DNA from: Psychroflexus gondwanensis ACAM 44
Lineage (GTDB): Bacteria > Bacteroidota > Bacteroidia > Flavobacteriales > Flavobacteriaceae
Length of the DNA: 64,000 nucleotides
Direction of reading: 5' to 3'
NCBI RefSeq assembly: GCF_000355905.1
Contig: NZ_APLF01000005.1
Coordinates: forward strand, 62,001-126,000
The translations under genes and the position numbers were made by a program. The first letter of the stretch is position 1. Each line of letters starts with the position of its first letter. The notes below the pieces were generated by a model that ran no database searches, had not been told where the DNA came from, and was given only the letters and a program-made list of their open reading frames with translations. Below, in pieces: positions 54,061 through 63,486 of the stretch.

Positions 54061-54792
54061 ATGATAAATCACTTTATTTTGAAATTGGCTATAGCTTTTT
54101 TTCTGTTTGCAGGTGTTTCAGTTAGTGCTCAGGAGACAAAATATCAAGACACATTAACTAGCTCTAATCAACAATACCTTATCATAGGTCAAGATACCTC
54201 TTGGGTAAGTGAAGTTGAGCTAGAGGAAGTAATTATATATCCTAAACTTAAATTTAAAAGTCGAGACGACTTTAGAGATTACCTCATATTGAAACGCAAA
54301 ACTAAAAAGGTATGGCCTTATGTAAAATTAGCTTCAGAGCGTTTTGAAACTTTAAACAAACGCCTATCGAGTATTGAATCCAAACGTTCAAAAAGACAGT
54401 ATACAAGAGTTATTCAAAGGTATGTAGAAGAAGAGTTTACAGATGAATTGAAAAAACTAACCAAAACTGAAGGTCAGATTCTAGTCAAATTAATTCATCG
54501 CCAAACTGGTATAACCACCTTCGATCTGGTAAAAGACCTCCATTCTGGATGGCGAGCCTTTTGGTACAATACCACTGCTAGCTTGTTTAGTATTTCTTTA
54601 AAAGAAGAATTTAATCCTTCGGAAATTAAGGAAGACTTTTATATTGAAGATATTTTACAAAGAGAATTTCAATCTGAGCATCTTGAAAGACAATCTCCTA
54701 AGTTTGAAATTAATCTTATGGACTTAATGGAAAAATGGCAAAAAGAATCTGGTTTGATCGCTCCTTCCGCCATAAGATCCAATCGGTATTAA
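54061..54792 (+). CDS. exported DUF4294 domain protein
   Basis: 243 residues with signal peptide (LAIAFFLFAGVSVSAQ). DUF4294 core: EVELEEVIIYPKLKFKSRDD near 57-76, then a helical, charged stretch RKTKKVWPYVKLASERFETL near 93-112 and KTEGQILVKLIHRQTGITTF near 137-156. Present throughout Flavobacteriia. Function unknown. A TAATTTTG box (54033-54040) lies 20 bp upstream of the ATG. Confidence 0.88.
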   Translation: MINHFILKLAIAFFLFAGVSVSAQETKYQDTLTSSNQQYLIIGQDTSWVSEVELEEVIIYPKLKFKSRDDFRDYLILKRKTKKVWPYVKLASERFETLNKRLSSIESKRSKRQYTRVIQRYVEEEFTDELKKLTKTEGQILVKLIHRQTGITTFDLVKDLHSGWRAFWYNTTASLFSISLKEEFNPSEIKEDFYIEDILQREFQSEHLERQSPKFEINLMDLMEKWQKESGLIAPSAIRSNRY

Positions 54793-54793
54793 A

Positions 54794-56020
54794 TCAATTC
54801 TGATTTAAACTAAAATCTGAATAAGCATCCATACCATGTTCGTGAATATCTAAACCTTCAACTTCATGTTTAGAAGATACTCTTAAGCCCATAAATTTCT
54901 TGATCGGCCATAGGATAATACTAGCGCTAAAGCAACAAAATCCACCAATAGTTAATATAGACACCAACTGTATAAAAAACTGTTCTATTCCTGCCATATT
55001 TCCAAATAGTCCTACCGCCAAAGTTCCCCAGATACCACAACACAAGTGAACAGGAATAGCTCCTACAGGATCGTCTACTCTTATAATATCCATTAATTTA
55101 ACGGCTAGAATGATGATTAGCCCAGCAATGAGTCCTATGGCAATAGATTCTAGGGGCGACATCAAATTGGCGCCTGCTGTTATTCCTACAAGTCCTCCTA
55201 ATATACCATTCATAAACATCGTTACGTCAAAATTTTTGAAGACCAAAAAACTACTAAGGCAAGCTCCTAAACCTCCAGATGCAGCTGCTAAACTTGTGGT
55301 GACGAGTACGATAGAAGTACTGGCTGGATCTGCAGAAAGTACTGAGCCTCCATTAAATCCAAACCAACCAAACCAGAGTAAAAACACTCCAGTTGCAGCT
55401 AAAGGAATATTATGACCAGGAATGGCAAAAATCTTTTTACCCTTAAACTTTCCTATACGGGGTCCTAGGAAAACCACAGCCATGAGGGCCGCCCAACCCC
55501 CTACAGAATGCACCAATGTAGACCCTGCAAAATCATAAAACCCAAAATCACTTAAAAATCCACCTCCCCAAAGCCAAGATCCACTAATGGGGTATATAAA
55601 GCCTACGTAAATAATTGAAAATACCATAAAGGCACCAATTTTAATACGTTCTGCTACAGCACCAGAGACTATTGTTGCTGCTGTCGCAGCAAACATCCCT
55701 TGAAACAAAAAATCTGTCCAATATGTATAGCCTGCATCTGCATAGTCGGCGGTTAGACCATTGTCTGGTAAATGCAATCCAACTTCACTTAGGCTAAACC
55801 ATCCATTAAAGTCTCCTGGATACATTATGTTGAAGCCCACTATATAATAAAGTACTAGTCCAGAGCAAATGATGAAAAAGTTTTTGAATAAAATATTAAT
55901 GGTGTTTTTTCGGCGAGTTAAGCCAATCTCTAAGAGAGAAAAACCTAAGTGCATTAAAAAAACCAAAGCGATGCAAAGCATCATCCACACATTATTCGCA
56001 GTAAATAGAGCGTTATCCAT
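54794..56020 (-). CDS. amt: ammonium transporter (Amt/Rh family)
   Basis: 408 residues, about 11 membrane helices starting with NNVWMMLCIALVFLMHLGFS. Amt signature: STLVHSVGGWAALMAVVFLG near 163-182 (first pore His), HNIPLAATGVFLLWFGWFGF near 202-221 and VHLCCGIWGTLAVGLFG near 319-335 (second pore His). It conducts ammonium/ammonia as a trimer and is blocked by PII. The PII gene lies 5 bp upstream, the classic glnK-amtB pairing. Confidence 0.96.
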   Translation of the reverse strand: MDNALFTANNVWMMLCIALVFLMHLGFSLLEIGLTRRKNTINILFKNFFIICSGLVLYYIVGFNIMYPGDFNGWFSLSEVGLHLPDNGLTADYADAGYTYWTDFLFQGMFAATAATIVSGAVAERIKIGAFMVFSIIYVGFIYPISGSWLWGGGFLSDFGFYDFAGSTLVHSVGGWAALMAVVFLGPRIGKFKGKKIFAIPGHNIPLAATGVFLLWFGWFGFNGGSVLSADPASTSIVLVTTSLAAASGGLGACLSSFLVFKNFDVTMFMNGILGGLVGITAGANLMSPLESIAIGLIAGLIIILAVKLMDIIRVDDPVGAIPVHLCCGIWGTLAVGLFGNMAGIEQFFIQLVSILTIGGFCCFSASIILWPIKKFMGLRVSSKHEVEGLDIHEHGMDAYSDFSLNQN

Positions 56021-56025
56021 AGTTT

Positions 56026-56364
56026 TTATTTAATAGCTTGAGTTCCACGTTCGCCTGTTCTTATTCTTATGCACTCTTCAATATTGGAAATGAATATTTT
56101 TCCATCTCCAACATCTCCAGTTTTAGCCTTTTCAATTAAGGTTTCTATGGTTTTGTCAACAAAATCATCAGATACAATAACCACTAAGTATCGTCTTTGA
56201 ATATCACTTGTGCTATAAGAAATCCCTCTATATAAGTGACCTTGTTTTTCATTTCCTACACCCGTGACATCCCAATAACTAAAGAAATTTACCTCTATTT
56301 GATGGAGTGCTTCTTTAACTTCATCAAAACGAGACTTTCTAATAATCGCCTCTATTTTTTTCAT
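56026..56364 (-). CDS. glnK: PII-family nitrogen regulatory protein (GlnK/GlnB)
   Basis: 112 residues from ATG 56364; the frame opens 18 codons earlier with an unlikely hydrophobic start. PII features: MKKIEAIIRKSRFDEVKEAL start, the T-loop GVGNEKQGHLYRGISYSTSD near 35-54 with the conserved Tyr near 50, the B-loop AKTGDVGDGKIFIS near 81-94 and the C-loop IRIRTGERGTQAI near 99-111. It senses 2-oxoglutarate and ATP/ADP. Paired with amt downstream, so it probably blocks that channel. Confidence 0.96.
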   Translation of the reverse strand: MKKIEAIIRKSRFDEVKEALHQIEVNFFSYWDVTGVGNEKQGHLYRGISYSTSDIQRRYLVVIVSDDFVDKTIETLIEKAKTGDVGDGKIFISNIEECIRIRTGERGTQAIK

Positions 56365-56409
56365 ATCCCCTAAAATTTTGTTGTAAATATATATAAAACA
56401 TATAATAAA

Positions 56410-56443
56410 ATAAAACACCCCCTATTTAGGAGGGGGCGTTTTA
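56410..56443 (-). terminator. terminator of the thioesterase transcript
   Basis: Inverted repeat ataaaacaccccct / aggggggcgttttat with one mismatched pair and a loop of about 6 nt, about 110 bp after the thioesterase stop and ahead of glnK. Confidence 0.75.
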
Positions 56444-56554
56444 TATAATCTAGTATATATTTTGATATAGTTAAATATAATTACTCAAATACTTATTTTG
56501 TTAATAAATTTAGTGACGAGTATCTTGCTAAAAATTTCTTTCCATAACCCTTAA

Positions 56555-57097
56555 CTACTCGAGCTTGACATTGTAGTCCTTTAAAATTTCACTGTATTCT
56601 GTTTTATTAAAATTAAAATTTTTGAAGGTTTCATCGTGTTGTTTCCTGTTTTCCATTCGTTTAATGTTTTTGATAAAACGCCTGTAATCATCTTCTGCGC
56701 TTAATCTAAGGCCTGGAACTTCAATGGATTTTCCATGATCATCTTTAGCTACCATGGTAAAATAAGAGGAATTACAATGTTTTTTGGCTCCGTTTTGTAT
56801 ATTCTCAGATTCTACTCGAACTCCTACAACCATCGAAGTTCTTCCAACGTAATTTACCGAGGATTTTAGGGTAAGAAGTTCTCCAACCTCTACAGGGTTC
56901 AAAAAGTCTACACGATCTACACTTGCCGTGACACAATAATTTTCGGAGTGCTTGGCTGCGCATGCAAAAGCAACTTGGTCTAGGAGTGATAGGATAAATC
57001 CACCATGAATCTTTCCTCCAAAATTTGAATGGGAGGGTAACATGAGTTGTGATAAGACGACCACTGAATCTGACGGATGTTTGAATTTTTTAGTCAT
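56555..57097 (-). CDS. acyl-CoA thioesterase (hotdog fold)
   Basis: 180 residues, YciA/ACOT type. SQLMLPSHSNFGGKIHGGFI near 16-35 is the hotdog helix with the N/GG catalytic region, then LLDQVAFACAAKHS near 38-51, SVDRVDFLNPVEVGELLTLK near 60-79 and NYVGRTSMVVGVRVESEN near 83-100. It hydrolyses acyl-CoA to free acid and CoA. It lies 9 bp after rmuC. Confidence 0.92.
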   Translation of the reverse strand: MTKKFKHPSDSVVVLSQLMLPSHSNFGGKIHGGFILSLLDQVAFACAAKHSENYCVTASVDRVDFLNPVEVGELLTLKSSVNYVGRTSMVVGVRVESENIQNGAKKHCNSSYFTMVAKDDHGKSIEVPGLRLSAEDDYRRFIKNIKRMENRKQHDETFKNFNFNKTEYSEILKDYNVKLE

Positions 57098-57106
57098 AGC
57101 TTAGTT

Positions 57107-58432
57107 TTATTGAGTGTCTGTCCATTTTGAGTTTAAGACTTTTTTGGAAGTAACGCCCATTTCTTTTAATGAGGCTACATCTTTTATCAAATTTTGTTTT
57201 CCAGTTAATTTTTTCATCGCTTTATCGTAGGTTGATTTTGTAGAATCAATGCGGTTTCCAACCTCATCCAAGCCCTCGATTAAATTGACAAATTTGTCAT
57301 ACAAATCACCAGCGTGTTTAGCGATTTGCACAGCATTTTGCTGTTGTTTTTCATTGCTCCAAACCATGTCTACAGTCCTTAATGTAGAGAGTAAAGTGGT
57401 GGGACTTACCATCAAAATATTATCTTGGAAAGCAGAGTAAAAGAAATTTGAATTTTCACTTTGCGCAAGAAATAAAGCGGGTTCAATGGGAACAAACATC
57501 AAAATAAAATCTGGGGTAGAATTTCCGCCAAGTAGCTCATAGTTTTTGTCTTTTAGGCCTTTGAGGTGAGTTTCCATAGATTTTACATGAGCTTTTAATA
57601 GTACAGCTTTTTCTTGTTCATCATCAGAATTGGTGTACCGCTCATAGGCTTTTAAACTCACTTTGGAGTCTATAATCATTTTCTTTTCATTGGGCAAATA
57701 CACCACAACATCAGGTAATTTGCTGATGCCATTTTCATCCTTAAAGTGCTGTTGTACTTCGTATTCTCGCCCTTTTGTTAACCCAGATTTTTCCAGAACT
57801 TTTTCCAAAATCATTTCCCCCCAGTTGCCTTGTGTTTTACTACTACCTTTCAGAGCTTTGGTCAAATTATTAGCCTCTTCCGAAATTTTTAAATTCTGTT
57901 CATTGAGATATTTTAGTTGTTCCTCAAGTTGAATGTGACCTTTCAGAAAATCAGAATTCGTCTTTTCAATTTTGGTTTCAAAGGATATCAGCTTATCTTT
58001 TAAGGGATCTAAAATATGAGCTATATTTTTTTGATTTTGGATCGTAAACTTTTCAGATTTTTGTTCTAAAATTCGCTGTGCAAGATTTTCAAATTCTTCA
58101 CTAAACTTTTTTTGAAGAGCTTGCATTTCAGATTTTTGCTCCGTCCATTTATTGACCAAGCCTTCCAATTCTGTTTCCTTTCTGGTGAGTCTATTCTGAA
58201 TTTGGAAGCGTTCATTTTCTTCACTTTTCAATTCAGCTCTAAGTTTTTCGTTAGCGGTAATGAAATCGTCTTTTGATTTTTGCTCTCGTCCAACGGATTC
58301 TTCATATAACGACTGAAAGTGGGACGATTTGGTTTGCCAGGTAGCAATCGTAGATCTATCCATCAGTTTTGCCAACAAAAAGCCTAAAGCTAAAGCAAAC
58401 AAGCCAAGAAAAATATAGAGTGCGAATTCCAT
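57107..58432 (-). CDS. rmuC: DNA recombination/nuclease-like protein RmuC
   Basis: 441 residues. One N-terminal membrane helix (FALYIFLGLFALALGFLLAK), a long coiled coil at about 25-190, and the RmuC domain with GNWGEMILEKVLEKSGLTKG near 204-223, VVYLPNEKKMIIDSKVSLKA near 246-265 and DFILMFVPIEPAL near 312-324. RmuC limits inversions and is a predicted restriction-endonuclease-fold protein. Same strand as the thioesterase and probably co-transcribed. Confidence 0.93.
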   Translation of the reverse strand: MEFALYIFLGLFALALGFLLAKLMDRSTIATWQTKSSHFQSLYEESVGREQKSKDDFITANEKLRAELKSEENERFQIQNRLTRKETELEGLVNKWTEQKSEMQALQKKFSEEFENLAQRILEQKSEKFTIQNQKNIAHILDPLKDKLISFETKIEKTNSDFLKGHIQLEEQLKYLNEQNLKISEEANNLTKALKGSSKTQGNWGEMILEKVLEKSGLTKGREYEVQQHFKDENGISKLPDVVVYLPNEKKMIIDSKVSLKAYERYTNSDDEQEKAVLLKAHVKSMETHLKGLKDKNYELLGGNSTPDFILMFVPIEPALFLAQSENSNFFYSAFQDNILMVSPTTLLSTLRTVDMVWSNEKQQQNAVQIAKHAGDLYDKFVNLIEGLDEVGNRIDSTKSTYDKAMKKLTGKQNLIKDVASLKEMGVTSKKVLNSKWTDTQ

Positions 58433-58494
58433 AAGGATGTTTTTTCAAAGATATAAAGAGAATCTCCACCGTAGACCAATTTTTGGTTTTTGGC

Positions 58495-60096
58495 CTACTT
58501 TGATTTTTTGACTTTTGAAAGGTCAAGCAAATTGAAGGGGTTAATGCCCAGCCCACTCACAGATTTTGACCTAAAGCGAATGACTTCATCATAATAGAGA
58601 GGAATCATTGGAGCCTTTTCTACTAAGATAGAATCCATCTGTGAATAAAGTTTATATCTGATTGTATCTTCTGTTATATTCAAAGCTTCTTCGTAGAGTC
58701 TGTCGAAAGTGTCATTCTTAAAATGGGTATAATTGGGACCGTTTGGTGAAAAGTTATCACTGTAGAATAAGGATAAGTAATTGATAGCATCTGGATAATC
58801 GGCAATCCAGCTGGCTCTAAAATTATCCAGTTGTCCTGCAGAGCGTTTTTGACGAATGGTGGAGGGTGGCATCACATCGATATCCACTTGGACCCCAATT
58901 TTTTGAACCTCTTTTTGAATAAATTCCACCAAATCTATATAGGAGGGATTTGTGCTTATTATCAATTTTGGTGAGTTGATTCCTGTTTCTTTCTTGAATT
59001 TTTCTATAAGAGCTTTGGCCTTTTTAGGTTGGTAAGAATAGCCCTCTACAGTGGTTTGCCCTGCCAATCCTTCTGGAATAAAACCTTTATGTGCAGGGAT
59101 TCCAATATTGTTTCTTAGATATTTAATCATTTTATCTCGATCAAACGCATAATTGATTGCTTTTCTAAAGTCTTGAGATTGAATCTCTGTTGAAGGGGAA
59201 TCTAAGTAAAACCCCAAATATTCTGTGTTTAGGTAGGGACTTTTATCCATATCCACACGAGTTTCAAATTTTGAGCTTAACTTTCCGCTGGTGGTGATAA
59301 GTTCGTCTTTATAGGAAGGATCTAAACCACTTAAAAAATCAAGCTTACCTTGGATAAAGGCCAAAAATTCACTTTGTTTATCTGGTAAAAAGGTGATAGA
59401 AATGGCCTCCAAATAGGGCAAAGCATTTCCTTTGGCATCTGTTTTAAAATACAATTCATTTTTTCTCAACACCATCTTTTCTCCAATCTCCCAACGTTTA
59501 AATTTAAAGGGACCTGTTCCAATAGGTGAAGTTTGAAAATCTAAGTTTTGCATTTCTCTTGGAATCACCGAGCAGAATTTTGAAGACAATAAGCCTAAAA
59601 ACGCAGGAAATCGGTGTTCTAACTCAATTTCAATCAAATCATCAGTTTTGGCTTCAATACGTTTTACATTAGACATGACCCAACTTCCAGGTGAAGCAAC
59701 CTTAGGATCTGTAAGCCTTTTGAGACTATACTCTACATCTTTTGCAGAAACATGACGGGTGGAATCTTTTCCGAAGATAGTATGTTTATGAAATAATACG
59801 TCTTGTCTCAGTTGGAAAGTATAGGTTAAGCCATCTTCAGAAATTGTCCAAGAATGGGCAAGATCTCCTTCTATGGAAAGAGTTGAGTCTAGTTTCACCA
59901 ATGTATTATACATCTGGTGTGTAGGCCAAATGTTCCGTTGGTCTTTGGCAAAAGCTGGATCTAGAGATGTAATATTAGCATGTTCGTTATATCTGAAGAC
60001 TAAGTGATCCCGATTGTTTACTTCTGGAGAAGAACAGGAAGCTAGAATCAATAAATTCAGCAGAAAAATAAACGAAGGTGATAAAAGGTGTTTCAA
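58495..60096 (-). CDS. ABC transporter substrate-binding lipoprotein, SBP family 5 (oligopeptide/dipeptide type)
   Basis: 533 residues, lipobox LILASC (Cys21). SBP_bac_5 fold: EHANITSLDPAFAKDQRNIW near 38-57, AHSWTISEDGLTYTFQLRQD near 80-99, DFRKAINYAFDRDKMI near 315-330, GLAGQTTVEGYSYQPKKAKA near 350-369 and WIADYPDAINYLSLFYSDN near 435-453. It delivers peptides to a Dpp/Opp-type ABC permease, but no permease or ATPase gene is beside it, so its partner is elsewhere. Confidence 0.92.
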   Translation of the reverse strand: MKHLLSPSFIFLLNLLILASCSSPEVNNRDHLVFRYNEHANITSLDPAFAKDQRNIWPTHQMYNTLVKLDSTLSIEGDLAHSWTISEDGLTYTFQLRQDVLFHKHTIFGKDSTRHVSAKDVEYSLKRLTDPKVASPGSWVMSNVKRIEAKTDDLIEIELEHRFPAFLGLLSSKFCSVIPREMQNLDFQTSPIGTGPFKFKRWEIGEKMVLRKNELYFKTDAKGNALPYLEAISITFLPDKQSEFLAFIQGKLDFLSGLDPSYKDELITTSGKLSSKFETRVDMDKSPYLNTEYLGFYLDSPSTEIQSQDFRKAINYAFDRDKMIKYLRNNIGIPAHKGFIPEGLAGQTTVEGYSYQPKKAKALIEKFKKETGINSPKLIISTNPSYIDLVEFIQKEVQKIGVQVDIDVMPPSTIRQKRSAGQLDNFRASWIADYPDAINYLSLFYSDNFSPNGPNYTHFKNDTFDRLYEEALNITEDTIRYKLYSQMDSILVEKAPMIPLYYDEVIRFRSKSVSGLGINPFNLLDLSKVKKSK

Positions 60097-60205
60097 TTTT
60101 ATTAAATAAATTATAGTTATTATCTATGCCAACTGTTGCGAAGATAGAAGATTCTAGTTATCACGTTGCACTCATACCGATCAAAACAGGTAAAAAATAT
60201 CTACA

Positions 60206-60587
60206 CCAAAACTTGCTTTTTATATTTTAGGCTGTAAATTGATTTCCTTTGAAGCGTCCAACATGACGATAAATTTTGAAGTTGAAGGCTATGAAAGAGT
60301 TGAGTTTCAAGAACATCCTGACGTTGGGGTCATAAGTATTTGTAGCGTTACCGAAAATGTTGTGAAGTCTTTCGGCTAAAAAACGACGAGCATTCTAAGA
60401 GAGCCTACTCAATACAAAATATGAGGTTTTGTTTGAAGGCAAAAATAAATCAGTTTACATACATGGTTTTACACAGTATTATGTCAAAGTAAAAACCTTT
60501 TGGAATCCGGATTTAGTGAATACAAAGCATAAAATCATAGTAGACGAAATCGATATGGATGGGTTGGGGAAAATTGATTTTATATAA
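60206..60587 (+). pseudogene. mtaB: mtaB pseudogene with radical-SAM domain deleted
   Basis: Plus-strand readings give KLAFYILGCKLISFEASN, NFEVEGYERVEFQEHPDVGV and ISICSVTENVVKSFG then a stop. After a frame change come YEVLFEGKNKSVYIHGFTQY, YVKVKTFWNPDLVNTKHKI and a final stop at 60587. The first part is the N-terminal methylthiotransferase domain of MtaB (t6A37 tRNA methylthiotransferase). The last part is its C-terminal TRAM-type end. The middle, with the radical-SAM CxxxCxxC site, is missing. Dead remnant. A full copy should be sought elsewhere in the genome. Confidence 0.85.
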
Positions 60588-60772
60588 GAGTCGATAGGTA
60601 TTTTTTAATAGGGGGGAGGTTCATTTTTTTGGGATAAGAAGTATTTATAAAGTCTAAATAAAAAGCTAAACTTAGGTTTAGGTCCTTCACCTTCCATTCC
60701 ATTGCTTAATTTTATAGGTTGGTAAAACATTTACTCATTAGCAAAATAATATAAACACTAAAACCTCATATT

Positions 60773-61405
60773 ATGGCACATTTACGATTAGGAGATATAG
60801 CTCCAGATTTTACTGCTGAAACTACCGAAGGAAACATTTCATTTCATGACTGGTTAGGAGGTCAGTGGGGAATCATTTATTCTCACCCGGCGGATTTCAC
60901 ACCTGTATGTACGACCGAACTTGGTCGAACAGCTCAGCTTAAAGATGAGTTTGATAAAAGGCATGTAAAAGTTATTGCTTTGAGCGTAGATCCTTTAAAA
61001 GATCATCATGAGTGGATCAAAGACATCAACGAGACTCAAAACACTACTGTTAATTTTCCAATTATAGCAGATAGCGATAGGAAAATAGCAGAGTTATATG
61101 ACATGATTCATCCAAATGCTTCTGAAAAGGCCACAGTACGTTCCGTATTTATAGTTGGTCCAGACAAAAAAATTAAATTAACATTGACTTACCCAGCCTC
61201 TACAGGTAGAAATTTTGACGAATTGCTAAGAGTCATTGATAGTCTTCAATTAACGGCTAATAAAAAGTTAGCAACCCCAGCAGATTGGAAGCCAGGTGAG
61301 GATGCAATTATTTCTCCGTCGGTAAATGATGAAGAAGCAAAAGAACAGTTTCCAGGATATAAAACCATAAAATCCTATTTGAGAACGACTCCTACTGAAA
61401 AATAG
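60773..61405 (+). CDS. 1-Cys peroxiredoxin (Prx6/AhpC-TSA type)
   Basis: 210 residues. Peroxidatic site HPADFTPVCTTELGR near 38-52 with the Cys in PVCTTE, and VIALSVDPLKDHHEWIKDI near 66-84. Prx6-type C-terminal domain with the dimer arm from about 160 (TPADWKPGEDAIISPSVND). Reduces hydrogen peroxide or alkyl peroxides. The second conserved Cys of 2-Cys enzymes is not seen. It follows a 185-bp gap after the mtaB remnant. Confidence 0.94.
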   Translation: MAHLRLGDIAPDFTAETTEGNISFHDWLGGQWGIIYSHPADFTPVCTTELGRTAQLKDEFDKRHVKVIALSVDPLKDHHEWIKDINETQNTTVNFPIIADSDRKIAELYDMIHPNASEKATVRSVFIVGPDKKIKLTLTYPASTGRNFDELLRVIDSLQLTANKKLATPADWKPGEDAIISPSVNDEEAKEQFPGYKTIKSYLRTTPTEK

Positions 61406-61430
61406 GTTCTTTCTGAAAAAAGTAAAAATG

Positions 61431-61463
61431 ACCTTTGTTGGTATACTCCAGCAAAGGTTTTTA
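61431..61463 (+). terminator. Rho-independent terminator of the peroxiredoxin gene
   Basis: Stem acctttgttgg / ccagcaaaggt (one G-T pair), loop tatact, then ttttt. 25 bp after the peroxiredoxin stop and before the convergent regulator. Confidence 0.88.
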
Positions 61464-61529
61464 ATTTACAATTTAAAATAATTTTTATAAACAATTGTAT
61501 AAGTGAATTTCTTGATTTAAACCTTGTGA

Positions 61530-62897
61530 TTAAACATCAAGCCCAAGCGACTTGATTTTATTGTATAGGGTCGTCCTGTCTATATTCAATTCCTTAGCAG
61601 TTTTGCTTTTGTTATACTTATTTTTCTTTAAGCACTTAAGAATCATTTCTCTTTCATGATGTTCCTTAACTTCTTTTAAATCATTAGAGTGAAGTGAAGG
61701 GTCGACAGAAACTTCTTTTTTTTCAAAAATAGATTGTGGTAAATGCTTATGTAAAATGGGGCCTTCTTGACAAAGTAAAGCCGCTCGCTTTAGCAAGTTC
61801 TTCAACTCTCTTAAATTTCCAGGCCAATCGTATGTTTTTAAGTCCTCTATAAGTTTAGGGTCTATATCTACAGTTTCTTTTTCAAGTTCGTCGCAAGCTT
61901 CAGCAATAAAAAAGTGAATAAATTCTTCAAAATCTTCTAGTCGCTCATTAAGAGAAGGAATGTTTAGGGAGAATTCATTTAACCTATGGTATAAATCATT
62001 TCTAAATTCATTTTCAGAAATCGCAGTGGCTAAATTTTCATTGGTCGCAGCGATAATTCTAACATCAATTTCAATTTCTTTGTTTCCTCCAACGGGTCTT
62101 ATTTTTCGTTCTTGTAAGACTCGTAGTAGCTTTACTTGAGATTCGTAAGATAAATTTCCAATTTCGTCAAGGAATAAAGTTCCTCCATTGGCAAATTCAA
62201 ATTGGCCCTTTTTATCGCGATCTGCACCGGTAAAAGCACCTTTTACGTGACCAAAAAGTTCACTAGAGGCAATATTCTCGGGTAAAGCACCACAGTCTAT
62301 AGCCACAAAAGCTTGGTCTTTTCTTTTACTATGGTTATGAATAAATTTGGCGACGTATTCTTTACCAGTTCCACTTTCTCCAGTTATCATGACCGACATT
62401 TGAGTAGGTGCTACCTGTTTTGCATAAGACCATAGTTCTTGGGCTTGTTCGCTATTCCCTTTAACTACAGAAGTTGAACTAGCTCCTTTAGATGAGCTCT
62501 TTTTTATAGATGAACTTCGGTCTTTAGTTTTACTAGTTGAAGGAGAATTTAGTGCATTTTCTATGACTAATCTAAACTCTTCGGGGATAACAGGTTTGGA
62601 AACAAATTCGAAAGCTCCCAGTTTAATAGACTTCACAGCAGTTCTAATATCAGAATAATTAGTGATTAAAATTACTGGAGTGTTCCAATGTGTTTTAATC
62701 TTTTCGATTAATTCTAAACCATTCATTTTTGGTAACCTATAATCTGTGATCACTAAGTCGAAAGTTTCTGTTTTTAAAACTTCTAAAGCTTCTTCAGAAG
62801 AGCTAGAGGTTTCTATACTATAATCGAATCTCCTTAAATAATTGGAAAGCGTTTTATTGAAAAATGGGTCGTCGTCGACTATTAAGATTTTGCTCAC
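61530..62897 (-). CDS. sigma-54-dependent response regulator (NtrC family)
   Basis: 455 residues. Receiver domain 1-120: acidic pocket VDDDPFF, phosphoacceptor region [10 protein letters not shown] (Asp near 52) and [16 protein letters not shown]. An SK-rich linker follows at 120-150. AAA+ domain at about 150-385: Walker [14 protein letters not shown], the sigma-54 contact loop [15 protein letters not shown] and Walker [11 protein letters not shown]. Fis-type HTH at the C-terminus ([20 protein letters not shown]). It activates sigma-54 promoters when phosphorylated. The likely sensor starts at 63487 on the other strand. Confidence 0.95.
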   Translation of the reverse strand: MSKILIVDDDPFFNKTLSNYLRRFDYSIETSSSSEEALEVLKTETFDLVITDYRLPKMNGLELIEKIKTHWNTPVILITNYSDIRTAVKSIKLGAFEFVSKPVIPEEFRLVIENALNSPSTSKTKDRSSSIKKSSSKGASSTSVVKGNSEQAQELWSYAKQVAPTQMSVMITGESGTGKEYVAKFIHNHSKRKDQAFVAIDCGALPENIASSELFGHVKGAFTGADRDKKGQFEFANGGTLFLDEIGNLSYESQVKLLRVLQERKIRPVGGNKEIEIDVRIIAATNENLATAISENEFRNDLYHRLNEFSLNIPSLNERLEDFEEFIHFFIAEACDELEKETVDIDPKLIEDLKTYDWPGNLRELKNLLKRAALLCQEGPILHKHLPQSIFEKKEVSVDPSLHSNDLKEVKEHHEREMILKCLKKNKYNKSKTAKELNIDRTTLYNKIKSLGLDV

Positions 62898-63486
62898 AGT
62901 ATTTTCTTGCTAAAATATCAAATCGAAGTCTATCGAATTGCTTAAATTAAAAAAATAACATTTGATTTTGTTTTTCATTTACTCAGGATTACTCTTTTTG
63001 TTGAACTCTTCCACAGTATGTCGATTTTGTATGCAGTTTCCTTTGGATTACTCGATTCCTGAAAAGTAAAACATTTGCTATGAATGAAACTGGTTAGTTC
63101 ACGTTGCTATTAAAAAATTGAGACTTTGCACAATTTTTGTAAATCGTTTTTTGAGTTGACCTATTCTGCTTTGATTAGTCATATCTGGCGAATATAAATG
63201 AAGGCTATGCTAAATGGCATAAAACGCTAAGCACTATGTTTGCAAAAGATTTGATAGATAAGTATACCTTTGATTTTATAGGTTAAGATTCTAGATTACT
63301 TAATATAAAAAGGATTAAGGTGAGTAGTATGCTAAATGAAAAAGAATAAAAATTCTAAAGGTATTTCAGTCTCCTTTTAGTTGAAGCTTAGGAAGGTTTA
63401 AACAAAGAATAGCGAGCTTTGGACTATATTAAAAGGCATGGATTCCTAAAAAACTTTTGAAATTATAAATCAATACTTGTAACAGT
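62898..63486. other. 589-bp spacer with degenerate coding-like stretches
   Basis: Divergent region between the NtrC-type gene and the kinase-like gene. Short plus-strand stretches look coding but end in stops, for example FAKDLIDKYTFDFIG near 63240-63285 and RALDYIKRHGFLKN near 63414-63458. I cannot identify a parent gene. No RNA structure or clear promoter pair was found. Confidence 0.45.

Noticed and set aside
58356-58556. 66-residue open frame between rmuC and the substrate-binding protein
   Set aside because: It overlaps both genes in another frame and has no recognisable features.
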